DNA of 64,000 nucleotides from positions 324,766 through 388,765 of the forward strand of contig NZ_FMWD01000001.1 in the NCBI RefSeq assembly GCF_900102855.1, read 5' to 3'. The stretch comes from Thiohalomonas denitrificans. Its GTDB lineage: Bacteria; Pseudomonadota; Gammaproteobacteria; Thiohalomonadales; Thiohalomonadaceae. The notes under the pieces were generated by a model, which was not told where the DNA came from, did not search any database, and worked only from the letters and a program-made list of their open reading frames with translations. This document shows positions 27,172-36,474 of the stretch, piece after piece (the stretch's first letter is position 1; every line of letters begins with the position of its first letter). Both the position numbers and the translations under genes were made by a program.

Positions 27172-28161
27172 ATGATAACCCGAAGCGAAGACTGGAAAAA
27201 TGCCTTGGCCGACACAGTGCGGGATCCGGCCGAACTCATCGAGCTGTTGAATCTGCCACAAGAGCTTGTCGAGCCGGCCCGCCAAGCGGCCGCCGCCTTC
27301 CCGCTACGGGTGCCCAGGGGGTTTATCAACCGCATGAAGCCCGGCGACTCTTCAGATGCAGTGTTGCGCCAAATCCTTCCCCTCGGTGCGGAAAACACGC
27401 CACTGGCAGGTTATAGCACGGATCCGGTGGGTGACCGCTCGGCCGCGGCGCTACCCGGATTACTGCACAAGTATCACGGCCGCGTACTGCTGGCGATCAC
27501 CGGCGCCTGTGCAGTTAATTGCCGGTACTGTTTCCGACGCCACTTCCCCTACAGCGCGGAAAATCCGGCTCAGGGGGATTGGCAGCAAGCGCTGGGCTAC
27601 CTGCGGCAGCACGGGGAGGTGAATGAAGTCATCCTCAGCGGGGGCGATCCGCTGGTCTATGACGATGAACGACTGGCCGAACTGACGCAGCGACTGGCCG
27701 CTATTCCCCATTTGCAGACGCTACGCATTCATTCGCGTCTTCCGATCGTCCTTCCGGAGAGGATCAATGATCCGTTACTGACCTGGTTGACCGGCAGTCG
27801 ACTGCAACCGGTGATGGTGGTGCACGTCAATCATCCGGCCGAACTGAATCACGAAGCCACTGCGGCGCTTGAGCGGTTGAGGAGTGCCGGTATTCCCCTG
27901 CTAAACCAGACAGTACTGTTAAAGGGCGTCAATGATCATCCCGATACCTTGGCTAAACTAAGTGATAAGCTTTTTGCCGCAGGAGTGATCCCCTATTATC
28001 TGCACCTGCTCGACCGCGTACAGGGAGCTGCTCACTTCGAGGTACCCGAAACGCATGCGATTGAACTCGTCGCGACTCTGCGGGCCCGTCTTGCCGGCTA
28101 TCTGGTACCGCGCCTGGTACGCGAGATTGCAGGGGCTCCCGGAAAGATCCCAATCACCTGA
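27172..28161 (+). CDS. epmB: EF-P-lysine 2,3-aminomutase EpmB
   Basis: A 329-residue radical SAM enzyme with the iron-sulfur motif CAVNCRYC, followed by FRRHFPY, and conserved SGGDPLVYDDERL, RIHSRLPIVLP and QTVLLKGVND. It is shorter than clostridial lysine 2,3-aminomutase, as expected for EpmB, and converts alpha-lysine to (R)-beta-lysine for EpmA. PLP attachment is expected in the C-terminal part. It is divergent from efp. Confidence 0.93.
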   Translation: MITRSEDWKNALADTVRDPAELIELLNLPQELVEPARQAAAAFPLRVPRGFINRMKPGDSSDAVLRQILPLGAENTPLAGYSTDPVGDRSAAALPGLLHKYHGRVLLAITGACAVNCRYCFRRHFPYSAENPAQGDWQQALGYLRQHGEVNEVILSGGDPLVYDDERLAELTQRLAAIPHLQTLRIHSRLPIVLPERINDPLLTWLTGSRLQPVMVVHVNHPAELNHEATAALERLRSAGIPLLNQTVLLKGVNDHPDTLAKLSDKLFAAGVIPYYLHLLDRVQGAAHFEVPETHAIELVATLRARLAGYLVPRLVREIAGAPGKIPIT

Positions 28162-28242
28162 GAAGTGGGAAACCATGGAGGGTTCCGATACAAGTAGGCC
28201 CCTGTCGAACCGGGGGAACCAGAACATAACGGATGAACGCCA

Positions 28243-30318
28243 GTGAAACACGAAGACATCATCCACATCATTGTCATTGACGACTCTTCGAACGATGCCG
28301 AAACCGTAGCGAACCGGCTGCGTAACGCCGGTCGTGTAGTCCGCGCCGTCCGGGCGGAGGATGACGAGGACCTGCGCAAGCACATGGCTGAGCACCAATG
28401 GGATTTGGTGCTCAGTAAACCCGAAATTCCCTATTTTACTGCCCATGACGCTCTGGACGTGATCGGCAAGATGAGAGTGGATCTTCCCGTCCTCATTATC
28501 GCGGATGATGCCTCTGATCAAACCGTAACCGACCTGCTAGAGTCGGGCGCCCGCGATGCGGTTTTGATGGCGCGTCCGCAACGGCTGCTGCAAACACTCC
28601 TTCGCGAGGTGGATGACGGCCACAAACGCCGGCAGTACCGAAATTGCGAACGGCTGCTGCAGGAAGCCAACAAAAGGGCCCAGGGACTGGTGGAAAGCTC
28701 GCGAGATGCGATTGCTTATGTCCACGACGGCACCCATGTCTTCGCCAATTCATCCTACCTCGGCATGTTCGGCTACTCCGATTTCACCGAGCTCGAAGGC
28801 CTTCCCATCATGGATATGGTTGCGCCGGAAGACCAGGGCAAATTCAAGCATTTCCTGCGCCGCTACACCAAGAGCAGCACCGGGGCCGGCACCATTGAAG
28901 TACAGGGTCTGAAATGCGATCAGTCCACGTTTAAAGTGGCCATGGAATTCTCTCCGGCAATGTACGAGGGTGAGAGCTGCATCCAGATCATCATTCGGGA
29001 TCAATCCCTCAACAAGGCCCTGGAACAGAAACTGGATGCTCTCTCCAAACAGGACCTGCTGACCGGCGTCTACAACCACCAGTTCTTCCTCGACGCCCTG
29101 AAAAAGACCGTCGGAAGAACCGGGCAGCACGGTGCCGTGCTCTACATTCGACCCGACAATTTCACGGAGCTGCGGCGCAAGATCGGTATCGCCGCCAGCG
29201 ATACGGTGCTTGCCGATATCGCCACGGTGATCAAAAACGAGCTGCAAGACGGCACCGAGGCAGTGGCACGATTCGAATCGAATATCTTTACCGCCATCCT
29301 GCGCGAGGCGGATACCGACAGGGCCGACAGCGTCTCACAGCGCATTCGGGATGCGGTAGCCGCACACATTTCCGAGGCCAGTGGCCGGTCTGTCAACACC
29401 ACCTGCTGTATTGGCATAGCCCTTTACAATGAGTCTGTTCGCGACCCGCAGGCGATTATCACCCGGGCTGAAAAGGCCTACAGTCAGGCCGTCGCGAAAG
29501 GCGGCGGCAGCGTCAGCACCTATCGCCCGGGCAACGAAGAAATGGCCGACACGGAGCGCCTTACGCTTTGGGAGAAGCAGCTGAAACACGCGCTGCGCAG
29601 CAACAGCTTCCGCTTGCTCTACCAACCGGTGGTGCATCTCCAGAATAATGAAACGGAAAACTACGAGCTGTTGCTGCGAATGCTGGGGAGTGACGGTGCC
29701 GAAATCGACCCCGGCGAATTCATTCCAGCGGCAGAGAAGACCGGGCTAATGGTGGCCGTAGATCGATGGGTACTGGCCAACGCCGTAAAAGTGCTTTCAG
29801 AACAGCGACAGCCCGGCAAACACACCAACTTTTTCGTAACACTTACGGGGGCCTCCGTCCGCGACACCCGACTTCTGCCCTGGCTGCGCGATTTGGTCAG
29901 GTCCGCCCGGCTAAACGGCAACACGCTGACTCTGGCCGTCAGTGAATCGGTGGCCAGCAGCAATATCAAAGCGCTGAAGGTTATCGCCGAAGGTGCCAGG
30001 CAACTGCGGCTGCAGATCGCCCTGGAGAACGTGGGGCTGGCACCAAACTGCATGAACCTGCTGAAACATTGCGAGGCCGATTTTGTGAAGATCGATGGCA
30101 GCCTGATTAGCCGGATGAACCAGGACACGGCCATCAAGGAAACGATTCTGCAGATTACGGCCAGTGCCAAGGAGACCGATAAACAGGTGATCGCCGAATC
30201 CGTTGAGGATGCCCAGACACTCGCTACCATCTGGTCCTCGGGGATCGACTTCATTCAGGGCCATTTCGTACAGTCGCCATCATCAAAGATGGAGTACGAC
30301 TTCAGCTCGGCCGGTTAA
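28243..30318 (+). CDS. FimX-like degenerate GGDEF/EAL protein
   Basis: A 691-residue cytoplasmic protein with four domains: receiver-like (about 7-125), in which the phospho-acceptor position is lost (LVLSKPEIP); PAS (145-255); GGDEF-like (265-430), where the signature is ESNIF (345-349); and EAL-like (445-685), where EAL is ELL (475-477) and the metal-binding DDFG region is ENVG. Both cyclic-di-GMP catalytic sites are therefore broken. Architecture, length and decay match FimX of Pseudomonas and Xanthomonas, a cyclic-di-GMP receptor that controls type IV pilus assembly. No pilus genes are adjacent, so the role is inferred from domain make-up. Confidence 0.8.
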   Translation: MKHEDIIHIIVIDDSSNDAETVANRLRNAGRVVRAVRAEDDEDLRKHMAEHQWDLVLSKPEIPYFTAHDALDVIGKMRVDLPVLIIADDASDQTVTDLLESGARDAVLMARPQRLLQTLLREVDDGHKRRQYRNCERLLQEANKRAQGLVESSRDAIAYVHDGTHVFANSSYLGMFGYSDFTELEGLPIMDMVAPEDQGKFKHFLRRYTKSSTGAGTIEVQGLKCDQSTFKVAMEFSPAMYEGESCIQIIIRDQSLNKALEQKLDALSKQDLLTGVYNHQFFLDALKKTVGRTGQHGAVLYIRPDNFTELRRKIGIAASDTVLADIATVIKNELQDGTEAVARFESNIFTAILREADTDRADSVSQRIRDAVAAHISEASGRSVNTTCCIGIALYNESVRDPQAIITRAEKAYSQAVAKGGGSVSTYRPGNEEMADTERLTLWEKQLKHALRSNSFRLLYQPVVHLQNNETENYELLLRMLGSDGAEIDPGEFIPAAEKTGLMVAVDRWVLANAVKVLSEQRQPGKHTNFFVTLTGASVRDTRLLPWLRDLVRSARLNGNTLTLAVSESVASSNIKALKVIAEGARQLRLQIALENVGLAPNCMNLLKHCEADFVKIDGSLISRMNQDTAIKETILQITASAKETDKQVIAESVEDAQTLATIWSSGIDFIQGHFVQSPSSKMEYDFSSAG

Positions 30319-30342
30319 CAACCACCCTTCAGAACAGCATTT

Positions 30343-30405
30343 ACCACTGGGAACACAGCGGCAGGGACGATACAAACTTCAGGGCTCCCTGTGTCACCCA
30401 GTGGT
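30343..30405. repeat. Inverted AACCAC-type dispersed repeat, copy 2
   Basis: CCACTGGGAACACAG at 30344-30358 pairs with CTGTGTCACCCAGTGG at 30389-30404. It lies just after the fimX-like stop and may double as a terminator. The arm pattern (CCAC..GG.ACAC.G) relates it to copies at 9461, 51323 and 57427. Confidence 0.6.
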
Positions 30406-30440
30406 TGCCATCCTGTACTCCTCCCCTGTACCCGGTTGGT

Positions 30441-30830
30441 TCAGGACCCGCGTTTGAGTGCGGCGATGCGCTCCTCGAGAGGCGGATGGGTCATGAACAG
30501 ACGCTTTAGGCCCTGACCGATCACTCCATTGATACCGAACGCGGCCATGCGATCCGGCAGGTGAGGCTGTCCGGCAGTCAGGCGCAGGCGCTCCAGCGCG
30601 ACGATCATGTTGCCGCCACCGGCCAAACGGGCGCCGCCGGCATCGGCACGGAATTCACGGCGACGGCTGAACCAGAACACGATCACCGAAGCCAGGATCC
30701 CGAGCACGATCTCGGCGATGATCGTTGTGATCCAGAAAGCCGGTCCATGTCCCCGCTCCACCTTGAAAACCACCCGGTCCACCACGTGGCCGATCACCCG
30801 CGAAAGGAAGATTGATATTGGGGATGCCAT
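30441..30830 (-). pseudogene. htpX: N-terminally truncated htpX
   Basis: About 125 residues matching the C-terminal half of the membrane zinc protease Htp[14 protein letters not shown], the helix [31 protein letters not shown] (third zinc ligand Glu) and [15 protein letters not shown]. The N-terminal helices and the catalytic HExxH are missing, so no protease activity is possible. The break falls in the 37-bp core repeat at 30821-30857: codons before ISIF come from the repeat (RDVFMASP). The open frame continues to 30899, but that part is repeat sequence. I found no N-terminal htpX piece elsewhere in the window. Confidence 0.8.
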
Positions 30831-30857
30831 GAATACGTCCCTGTAGTCTCGACGGCC
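30821..30857. repeat. 37-bp core repeat at the htpX break
   Basis: GGGATGCCATGAATACGTCC, followed by CTGTAGTCTCGACGGCC, matches the core of the 140-bp element (25310-25346) at 33 of 37 positions. It lies exactly where htpX homology ends and 18 bases beyond the uup stop. Confidence 0.8.
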
Positions 30858-30874
30858 GCGGGTTGGTTTACCGT

Positions 30875-32761
30875 CTATGCCGACTCCAGACTCTCCCACT
30901 GCCGGTAAGCATCGGACAGTTCGTCTTCAAGGGCCTCCAGGCGCGCCTTGGTCTCGGCAATGTGCTGATTGGGAGCGCGATAAAAGTCGGGATCGGCCAT
31001 CTCGTGGTGAATCGCATCGATCTGGCCCTCCAGTTCCTCGATTCGCTGCGGCAGTGCATCCAGTTGACGCTGCTCCTTGTAACTGAGCTTGCGGGAATCG
31101 GTTTTCTCTTGCCCGGCAGGATGCGGCTTTGCCGTCGGTGCGGGTCGTTTTTCGACCCGCTTGGGCGTCTTTCGCTGACGCAGCCACTCCTCATAGCCAC
31201 CCACGTACTCCCCGATGCGGCCATCTCCTTCGAACACCAGGGTACTGGTGACTACATTGTCCAGAAAAGCACGGTCATGACTCACCAGCAGCAGAGTGCC
31301 GGAGAACTCATAGAGCCGCTCCTCAAGCAGTTCCAGCGTCTCCACATCGAGGTCATTGGTGGGCTCGTCCATCACCAGCACGTTGGCCGGTTTCAGGAAC
31401 AGCTTGGCCAGCAACAGACGATTGCGCTCACCCCCGGAGAGAGTGCTCACCGGAGAGCGACAGCGCTGGGGAGCGAAAAGGAAGTCCTGGAGATAGCTCA
31501 TCACATGGCGGCTCTGGCCGCCCACGGTGACCATGTCCCGCCCTTCGCCGACATTATCGATGACCGTTGCGGTCTCATCCAGCTGGGCGCGATACTGGTC
31601 GAAATAGGCCACCTCCAGCCGCGTACCCGGCTTCACCTGCCCCTGGTCGGGCTGCAATTCGCCCAGCAGGATCTTCAACAGCGTGGTCTTGCCCACGCCA
31701 TTCGGGCCAATCAGTCCGATCCGGTCGCCACGGAAAATCGTGGTGGTGAAGTCGCGGATAAGAGTATGCCCCTGGTAACCGTGGCTGACGTTTTCCACTT
31801 CGGTGACGATTTTCCCGGAGCGCTCCGCATCATCGAGTTGAATCCGCGCCGTACCCACCCGCTCACGCCTTCCCTGTCGCTCCTTCCTGAGTTCCTGAAG
31901 GCCGCGCACCCGTCCCTCGTTACGGGTGCGTCGCGCCTTGATCCCCTGCCGGATCCAGGCCTCTTCCCGGGCCAGTTTCTTGTCGAAATTGGCCTGCTGA
32001 CGCGCCTCTGCCTCCAGCGCCTCGGACTTGCGGCGCAGATAGGTGGCATAATCCCCCGGCCAGCTCGTCAACTGCCCACGGTCCAGCTCGACAATGCGGG
32101 TGGCCAGGCGCTGCAGGAAGGCACGGTCATGGGTGATGAACAGCAGGGCACCGGAGAAACCGCTCAGAAACTCTTCCAGCCAACGGATGGCATCGATATC
32201 CAAATGGTTGGTCGGCTCGTCCAGTAGCAACAAATCGGGCTCGGTCACAAGGGCGCGGGCGAGCATCACGCGCCGCTTGAGACCACCGGAGAGTTCACCA
32301 AAAGCGGCATCGCCATCCAGCGACAGCTTGGAAAGTGCGGTCTCAACCCGCTGATTCAGCTGCCAGCCACCTTCCGCCTCAAGGCGTTCCTGGACGCTCT
32401 GCAGGCGCTGGAGCAGAGCTTCACCGCCACTGGCGGCGAGACGATGACTCACCTCGTGGTACTCTGTCAGAAGCGCCCCTTGAGCCCCCAGCCCACCAGC
32501 AACCACATCAAACACATCGGAATCGACGCCCATGGGGACCTCCTGTCCGAGTCGGGCCACCACCAGCCCCTCGCTGCGGACCACGTCGCCCTCGTCGGGG
32601 ATCAGCTCCCCGGAAAGGATATGCAACAGAGTCGACTTGCCGGTGCCGTTTCGGCCAACCAGGCAGACCCGTTCACCGGGCTCGATCTGCAGATCAACAC
32701 CATCGAGCAGCAACGGACCGCCGAAGCCGAGTTTGATTTTTCGTAGGGTAAGCAGAGGCAT
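30875..32761 (-). CDS. uup: ABC-F ATPase Uup
   Basis: A 628-residue soluble protein with two ABC domains, each with a P-loop ([18 protein letters not shown]) and signature ([16 protein letters not shown]). The Walker B motifs are [12 protein letters not shown] and [13 protein letters not shown] linker helix and a C-terminal basic coiled coil are present (after about residue 545, [19 protein letters not shown]). This is the Uup type, implicated in ribosome function and in limiting tandem-repeat deletion. The start is MPLLTLRK at 32761; 18 more codons upstream are open but unlike the family. Confidence 0.93.
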   Translation of the reverse strand: MPLLTLRKIKLGFGGPLLLDGVDLQIEPGERVCLVGRNGTGKSTLLHILSGELIPDEGDVVRSEGLVVARLGQEVPMGVDSDVFDVVAGGLGAQGALLTEYHEVSHRLAASGGEALLQRLQSVQERLEAEGGWQLNQRVETALSKLSLDGDAAFGELSGGLKRRVMLARALVTEPDLLLLDEPTNHLDIDAIRWLEEFLSGFSGALLFITHDRAFLQRLATRIVELDRGQLTSWPGDYATYLRRKSEALEAEARQQANFDKKLAREEAWIRQGIKARRTRNEGRVRGLQELRKERQGRRERVGTARIQLDDAERSGKIVTEVENVSHGYQGHTLIRDFTTTIFRGDRIGLIGPNGVGKTTLLKILLGELQPDQGQVKPGTRLEVAYFDQYRAQLDETATVIDNVGEGRDMVTVGGQSRHVMSYLQDFLFAPQRCRSPVSTLSGGERNRLLLAKLFLKPANVLVMDEPTNDLDVETLELLEERLYEFSGTLLLVSHDRAFLDNVVTSTLVFEGDGRIGEYVGGYEEWLRQRKTPKRVEKRPAPTAKPHPAGQEKTDSRKLSYKEQRQLDALPQRIEELEGQIDAIHHEMADPDFYRAPNQHIAETKARLEALEDELSDAYRQWESLESA

Positions 32762-32912
32762 GGGGCTGGTTTTCTTTTCCTTAAAACGTTCAGTGAAGGC
32801 AGCAATACTCGACAACTTCGATTCGATTGCGAATGGATAGTTTAATGGAAAGCAGGGTTAGGCGTCTGTGCCCGGAATCGTCTGCCGTCGGAACCCGCGC
32901 CGACGATGCCGC

Positions 32913-33497
32913 CTACTGGTGGTAATAGCGGCTCAATACACCCATGGCGTGGTTGAGGTCCTGAAGACGAACCTGGTCCCCGCCCCGATCCGGGTGATGG
33001 CGCATGGCAAGCTGGCGATAGCGGTGTTTGATTGCAGCGTACTCCACCGGCTCACTGAGTCCCATCAGGGCTAGCGCAGAACCCTTCTCGCCGTCGGCGT
33101 CGAGCCGCCCCCGAAAGCCATCCAGCAATACCAGTACCTCCTTTTCAGAGGTGCTGGTGAGCTGCGAGAAATCCAGGTAATACTCACGTAGCGGGTCGCT
33201 GGTCGCGATCGCTTCGGTACCGGAGCAGTACGGCTCAAGCACAATCCGCAACGCTCCGATGGCCAGTTCCCCCACCTGCTCTTGTCGATAGCGGTCCCGC
33301 AGCCGAAAGAGGATATGAAAAAGCAGAAAATGCCGCTTAAACAGGCCGAGAAAATCGGTGGGGTAAGTGCGCTCAAACTCCGGCCACCCCGCTTTGCGCA
33401 GGCGTGAAATTAACTCGAACTCCCCCAAGCCGGATGGATTGCGATGCAACTCATGGCCGATCACCCGCTCCAGCCGTTTGATGCGTTCTGAATCCAT
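32913..33497 (-). CDS. J-domain (DnaJ-related) protein
   Basis: A 194-residue protein with an N-terminal DnaJ-related domain (about 1-130, ERIKRLERVIGHELHRNPSG) and a C-terminal J domain. The HPD motif lies in AMRHHPDRGGDQ, preceded by AAIKHRYRQL. J proteins stimulate DnaK ATPase and recruit clients. It is oriented as uup but separated by 151 bases, so probably has its own promoter. Confidence 0.87.
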   Translation of the reverse strand: MDSERIKRLERVIGHELHRNPSGLGEFELISRLRKAGWPEFERTYPTDFLGLFKRHFLLFHILFRLRDRYRQEQVGELAIGALRIVLEPYCSGTEAIATSDPLREYYLDFSQLTSTSEKEVLVLLDGFRGRLDADGEKGSALALMGLSEPVEYAAIKHRYRQLAMRHHPDRGGDQVRLQDLNHAMGVLSRYYHQ

Positions 33498-33644
33498 GTC
33501 AGGATCCTACCGGGTGGGGCACTCCCCTGCCACAGTGATTCGCCCTGCACTTGCTTTTCCTATGCTTAGGACACTCCTGACTATCCGACGCGATTTCGAC
33601 GGATACTCTTCCGTTGCAATGCTGCGCCCCTACATGAGGAGCCA

Positions 33645-36284
33645 ATGGAATCAGCGATACAGAACCGGAATGGCGACACACCCTGGCATGCGCTCTCTGC
33701 CGCGGAAGCGAAACGCCGGCTTCACGTCTCTTCCGAAAAAGGCCTCTCGGCTTCGGAGGCCGATGGCCGGCGTGAGCGTGAAGGACCCAACCAGCTTGAA
33801 GAGCCGCCACGCGCCGGTCCCGTTCGGCGTTTTCTCGAACAGTTCAGGGGTCTGCTGATCCAGCTGTTGCTGTTTGCCGCTGTGCTCTCCGCTGCCATCG
33901 GCCACCTGCAGGACGCCGTCGTCATCACCGCCGTCATCATAATCAATGCCTTCATGGGCTTTTATCAGGAGCATCGGGCCGAGCGTGCCCTGGAGGCTTT
34001 ATCGGCGATGCTGGCGCCCGAGGCCGAGGTGCGCCGGGACGGACACCGGCAGATGCTGCCCGCATCGGAACTGGTCACCGGCGACGTGGTCCTGCTGGAT
34101 GCAGGTGACCGGATCCCGGCCGATGGCCGCATCCTTTCCGCCCACGGGCTGGAAGTAGACGAATCAGTGCTCACCGGTGAATCCGTACCGCTTGGAAAGA
34201 GTGTCGAGCCGGTCGCACCCGAGGCGTCGCTCACCGAGCGCCAGAACATGCTTTACATGAACACCACCGTAACCCGGGGCCGTGCCGAAATGCTGGTGAC
34301 TGCCACCGGCATGCGCACCGAGACCGGACGGCTGGCCCAGTCACTGACCGCACAGGAGGCCGGCCCGACACCGATGCAGGTGGAACTCGATGTGCTCGGA
34401 CGCCGTCTGGCTGCGGTAGCCGGGGTTATCGTCGCCCTGGTAATGGTGAGCTCTCTGCTACGGGGGGCCGACCTCACCGAGACCATTATGCGTTCCATTG
34501 CCTTGGCGGTGGCCGCGGTTCCCGAAGGACTCCCTGCCGTTGTCACGGTCACGCTGGCACTGGGGGTCCACCGCATGGCGGCCCAGCACGCCATCGTCCG
34601 GCGCCTGGCTTCGGTCGAGACGCTGGGCTCCACCAATGTCATCTGTACGGACAAAACCGGCACGCTCACCCAGAATCTCATGACGGCCCGCATGCTCTAT
34701 TTTCGCGGGAGAAAAATCGCTCTCTCCGAAGCCGGCAATGAGGCCGAACTGGACCCGATACTGGCGCCGCTTGCGCTTTGCAATGATAGCCAGATTCGAC
34801 ACGAACAGATCATCGGCGATCCGATGGAGGCCGCCCTGCTTCGTCTGGCGCGGGATAGAGGTTTTGAACAGGAACGACAGCTGGAGCGCTGGCCGCGAGT
34901 AGCGGAGGTGCCATTCGATGCAGCCCACAAGTACATGGCCACCTTCCACCTGGACGCCAATCGGGTCCGTATCTTCCTCAAGGGTGCCCCCGAAGCGCTG
35001 CTCCCGCTCTGCGGGAAATACCGGGGAGCAGAGGGCATATCGCCGCTGGATGAGGATTCCGTCCGGGCAATCCTGGACCTCAATACCGAATTCGCGAGTG
35101 CCGGACTTCGCGTACTGGGAGCCGCCGAAAAGGTCATCGATGCGGCTGAATTCGACGCCGGCGACGACCTCAAGGGCTATCTGCACGGCCTGACGTTCAC
35201 CGGGCTGGTCGGGCTCATGGATCCTCCCCGTCCGGAGGCCCGCGAAGCGATCGCCCGTTGCGGCAAGGCCGGTATCGACGTCAAGATGATCACCGGCGAT
35301 CAGAAGGTCACCGCTTCGGCCATTGCCCATGAACTGGGCATCCGGGGCGACGTACTGACCGGAGGAGAGCTGGAGAAGCTGAGCGACGACGCCCTGGCTG
35401 AACGAATCACGGCCATCGCCGTTTTTGCCCGCGTCAGCCCCGATCAGAAGGTCCGTATCGTCCGCGCCATCAAGAAGGCGCACCGCATCGTCGCGATGAC
35501 CGGCGACGGCGTAAACGACGCGCCCGCCCTGCGCAGTGCCGATATTGGTGTGGCCATGGGGGCCGGCGGGACCGATGTAGCGCGCGAGGCGGCCGATCTG
35601 GTGCTGACCGACGACAATTTCACAACCATTGTCACGGCTGTGAAGGAGGGGCGAACCATCTACCAAAACATCGTCAAGTTCGTCCGCTTTCAGCTCTCCA
35701 CCAACATCGGCGCCCTGCTCACGGTCGCCACGGCACCACTGTTCGGCCTGCCTCTGCCCTTCAATGCCATTCAAATCCTGTGGGTCAACATCATCATGGA
35801 TGGTCCACCGGCCATGGCCCTCGGTGTCGATCCAGCGCGAAAAGACACCATGGCGCGGCCGCCGCGTGACCCGGAATCGAGCATCCTGTCGGCACGCCGG
35901 ATCGGCAATCTGGCCAGCTACGGGACCACCATGGCGATCGGCACCTTGGGGGTTTTGGCCTGGGGACTCTCCTCAAGGGAGACCGACCATGCACTCACCC
36001 TGGCATTCACCACGTTCGTGCTGTTCCAGGTCTTCAACGCCTTCAACGCTCGCGCCGAAAGAATCTCGGCGTTCGGTCGTGACTTCTTCACCAATCGTTA
36101 CCTCTGGACGGCGCTCTTTGGCGTCGTGCTGCTGCAAGTCATTGCCGTTAACTGGGCACCGGCCCGGGAGATCTTCGGGACCGTGCCGCTGACGCTGGCC
36201 GATTGGGGTATCGCCACCGGGGTGGCCGCAAGCGTCCTGCTGCTCGAGGAAGCCCGCAAACTGATCCTGCGCTGGATCGGCTAG
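33645..36284 (+). CDS. P-type cation-transporting ATPase (P2 type)
   Basis: An 879-residue ion pump. An N-terminal cation-ATPase domain (about 12-80) is followed by ten predicted helices. Key motifs are LTGESVP, PEGLPAVVTVTLALG in helix 4 (cation binding), phosphorylated Asp336 in CTDKTGTLTQN, KGAPEALLPLC (nucleotide site), MITGDQ and MTGDGVNDAPALR. The helix-5/6 segment WVNIIMDGPPAMALGVDP has the form seen in Ca2+ and Na+ pumps (P2A/P2B), so calcium export is the most likely role. The final TAG overlaps the start of a heptad-repeat hairpin. Confidence 0.92.
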   Translation: MESAIQNRNGDTPWHALSAAEAKRRLHVSSEKGLSASEADGRREREGPNQLEEPPRAGPVRRFLEQFRGLLIQLLLFAAVLSAAIGHLQDAVVITAVIIINAFMGFYQEHRAERALEALSAMLAPEAEVRRDGHRQMLPASELVTGDVVLLDAGDRIPADGRILSAHGLEVDESVLTGESVPLGKSVEPVAPEASLTERQNMLYMNTTVTRGRAEMLVTATGMRTETGRLAQSLTAQEAGPTPMQVELDVLGRRLAAVAGVIVALVMVSSLLRGADLTETIMRSIALAVAAVPEGLPAVVTVTLALGVHRMAAQHAIVRRLASVETLGSTNVICTDKTGTLTQNLMTARMLYFRGRKIALSEAGNEAELDPILAPLALCNDSQIRHEQIIGDPMEAALLRLARDRGFEQERQLERWPRVAEVPFDAAHKYMATFHLDANRVRIFLKGAPEALLPLCGKYRGAEGISPLDEDSVRAILDLNTEFASAGLRVLGAAEKVIDAAEFDAGDDLKGYLHGLTFTGLVGLMDPPRPEAREAIARCGKAGIDVKMITGDQKVTASAIAHELGIRGDVLTGGELEKLSDDALAERITAIAVFARVSPDQKVRIVRAIKKAHRIVAMTGDGVNDAPALRSADIGVAMGAGGTDVAREAADLVLTDDNFTTIVTAVKEGRTIYQNIVKFVRFQLSTNIGALLTVATAPLFGLPLPFNAIQILWVNIIMDGPPAMALGVDPARKDTMARPPRDPESSILSARRIGNLASYGTTMAIGTLGVLAWGLSSRETDHALTLAFTTFVLFQVFNAFNARAERISAFGRDFFTNRYLWTALFGVVLLQVIAVNWAPAREIFGTVPLTLADWGIATGVAASVLLLEEARKLILRWIG

Positions 36285-36474
36285 TGGCGAGGAGCGAGTA
36301 GTGGCGAGTAGCTAGTGGCTAGTGGCTGAAACCGCAAGCGAAGATGAAGTTTCGCCCTCCCCTTGTGGGAGAGGGCCGGGGAGGGGGTAGTCCAAACAGT
36401 CCCGACCTTCCTTCGCCCCTCGTCTCTCGTCTCTCGTCTCTCGCCACTAGCTACTCGCCACTAGCCACTCGCCC
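36281..36474. repeat. Heptad-repeat inverted element between ATPase and yihY
   Basis: The left arm (36281-36335) is built of 7-bp units such as TGGCGAG, TAGTGGC and GAGTAGC. The right arm (about 36420-36474) has the complementary units CTCGTCT, CTCGCCA, CTAGCTA and CTAGCCA. The centre includes a CCCTCCCC...GGGGAGGG hairpin. The left arm contains the ATPase stop and the right arm ends at the yihY stop, so the element fills the whole convergent spacer. Confidence 0.8.

Noticed and set aside
30831-30899. The extended N terminus of the htpX fragment as real coding sequence
   Set aside because: These codons are translated repeat DNA and the adjoining uup end, not HtpX.
34458-35774. A 438-codon open frame on the minus strand inside the P-type ATPase gene
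   Set aside because: It is antisense to all the catalytic motifs of the ATPase and has no protein-like pattern.
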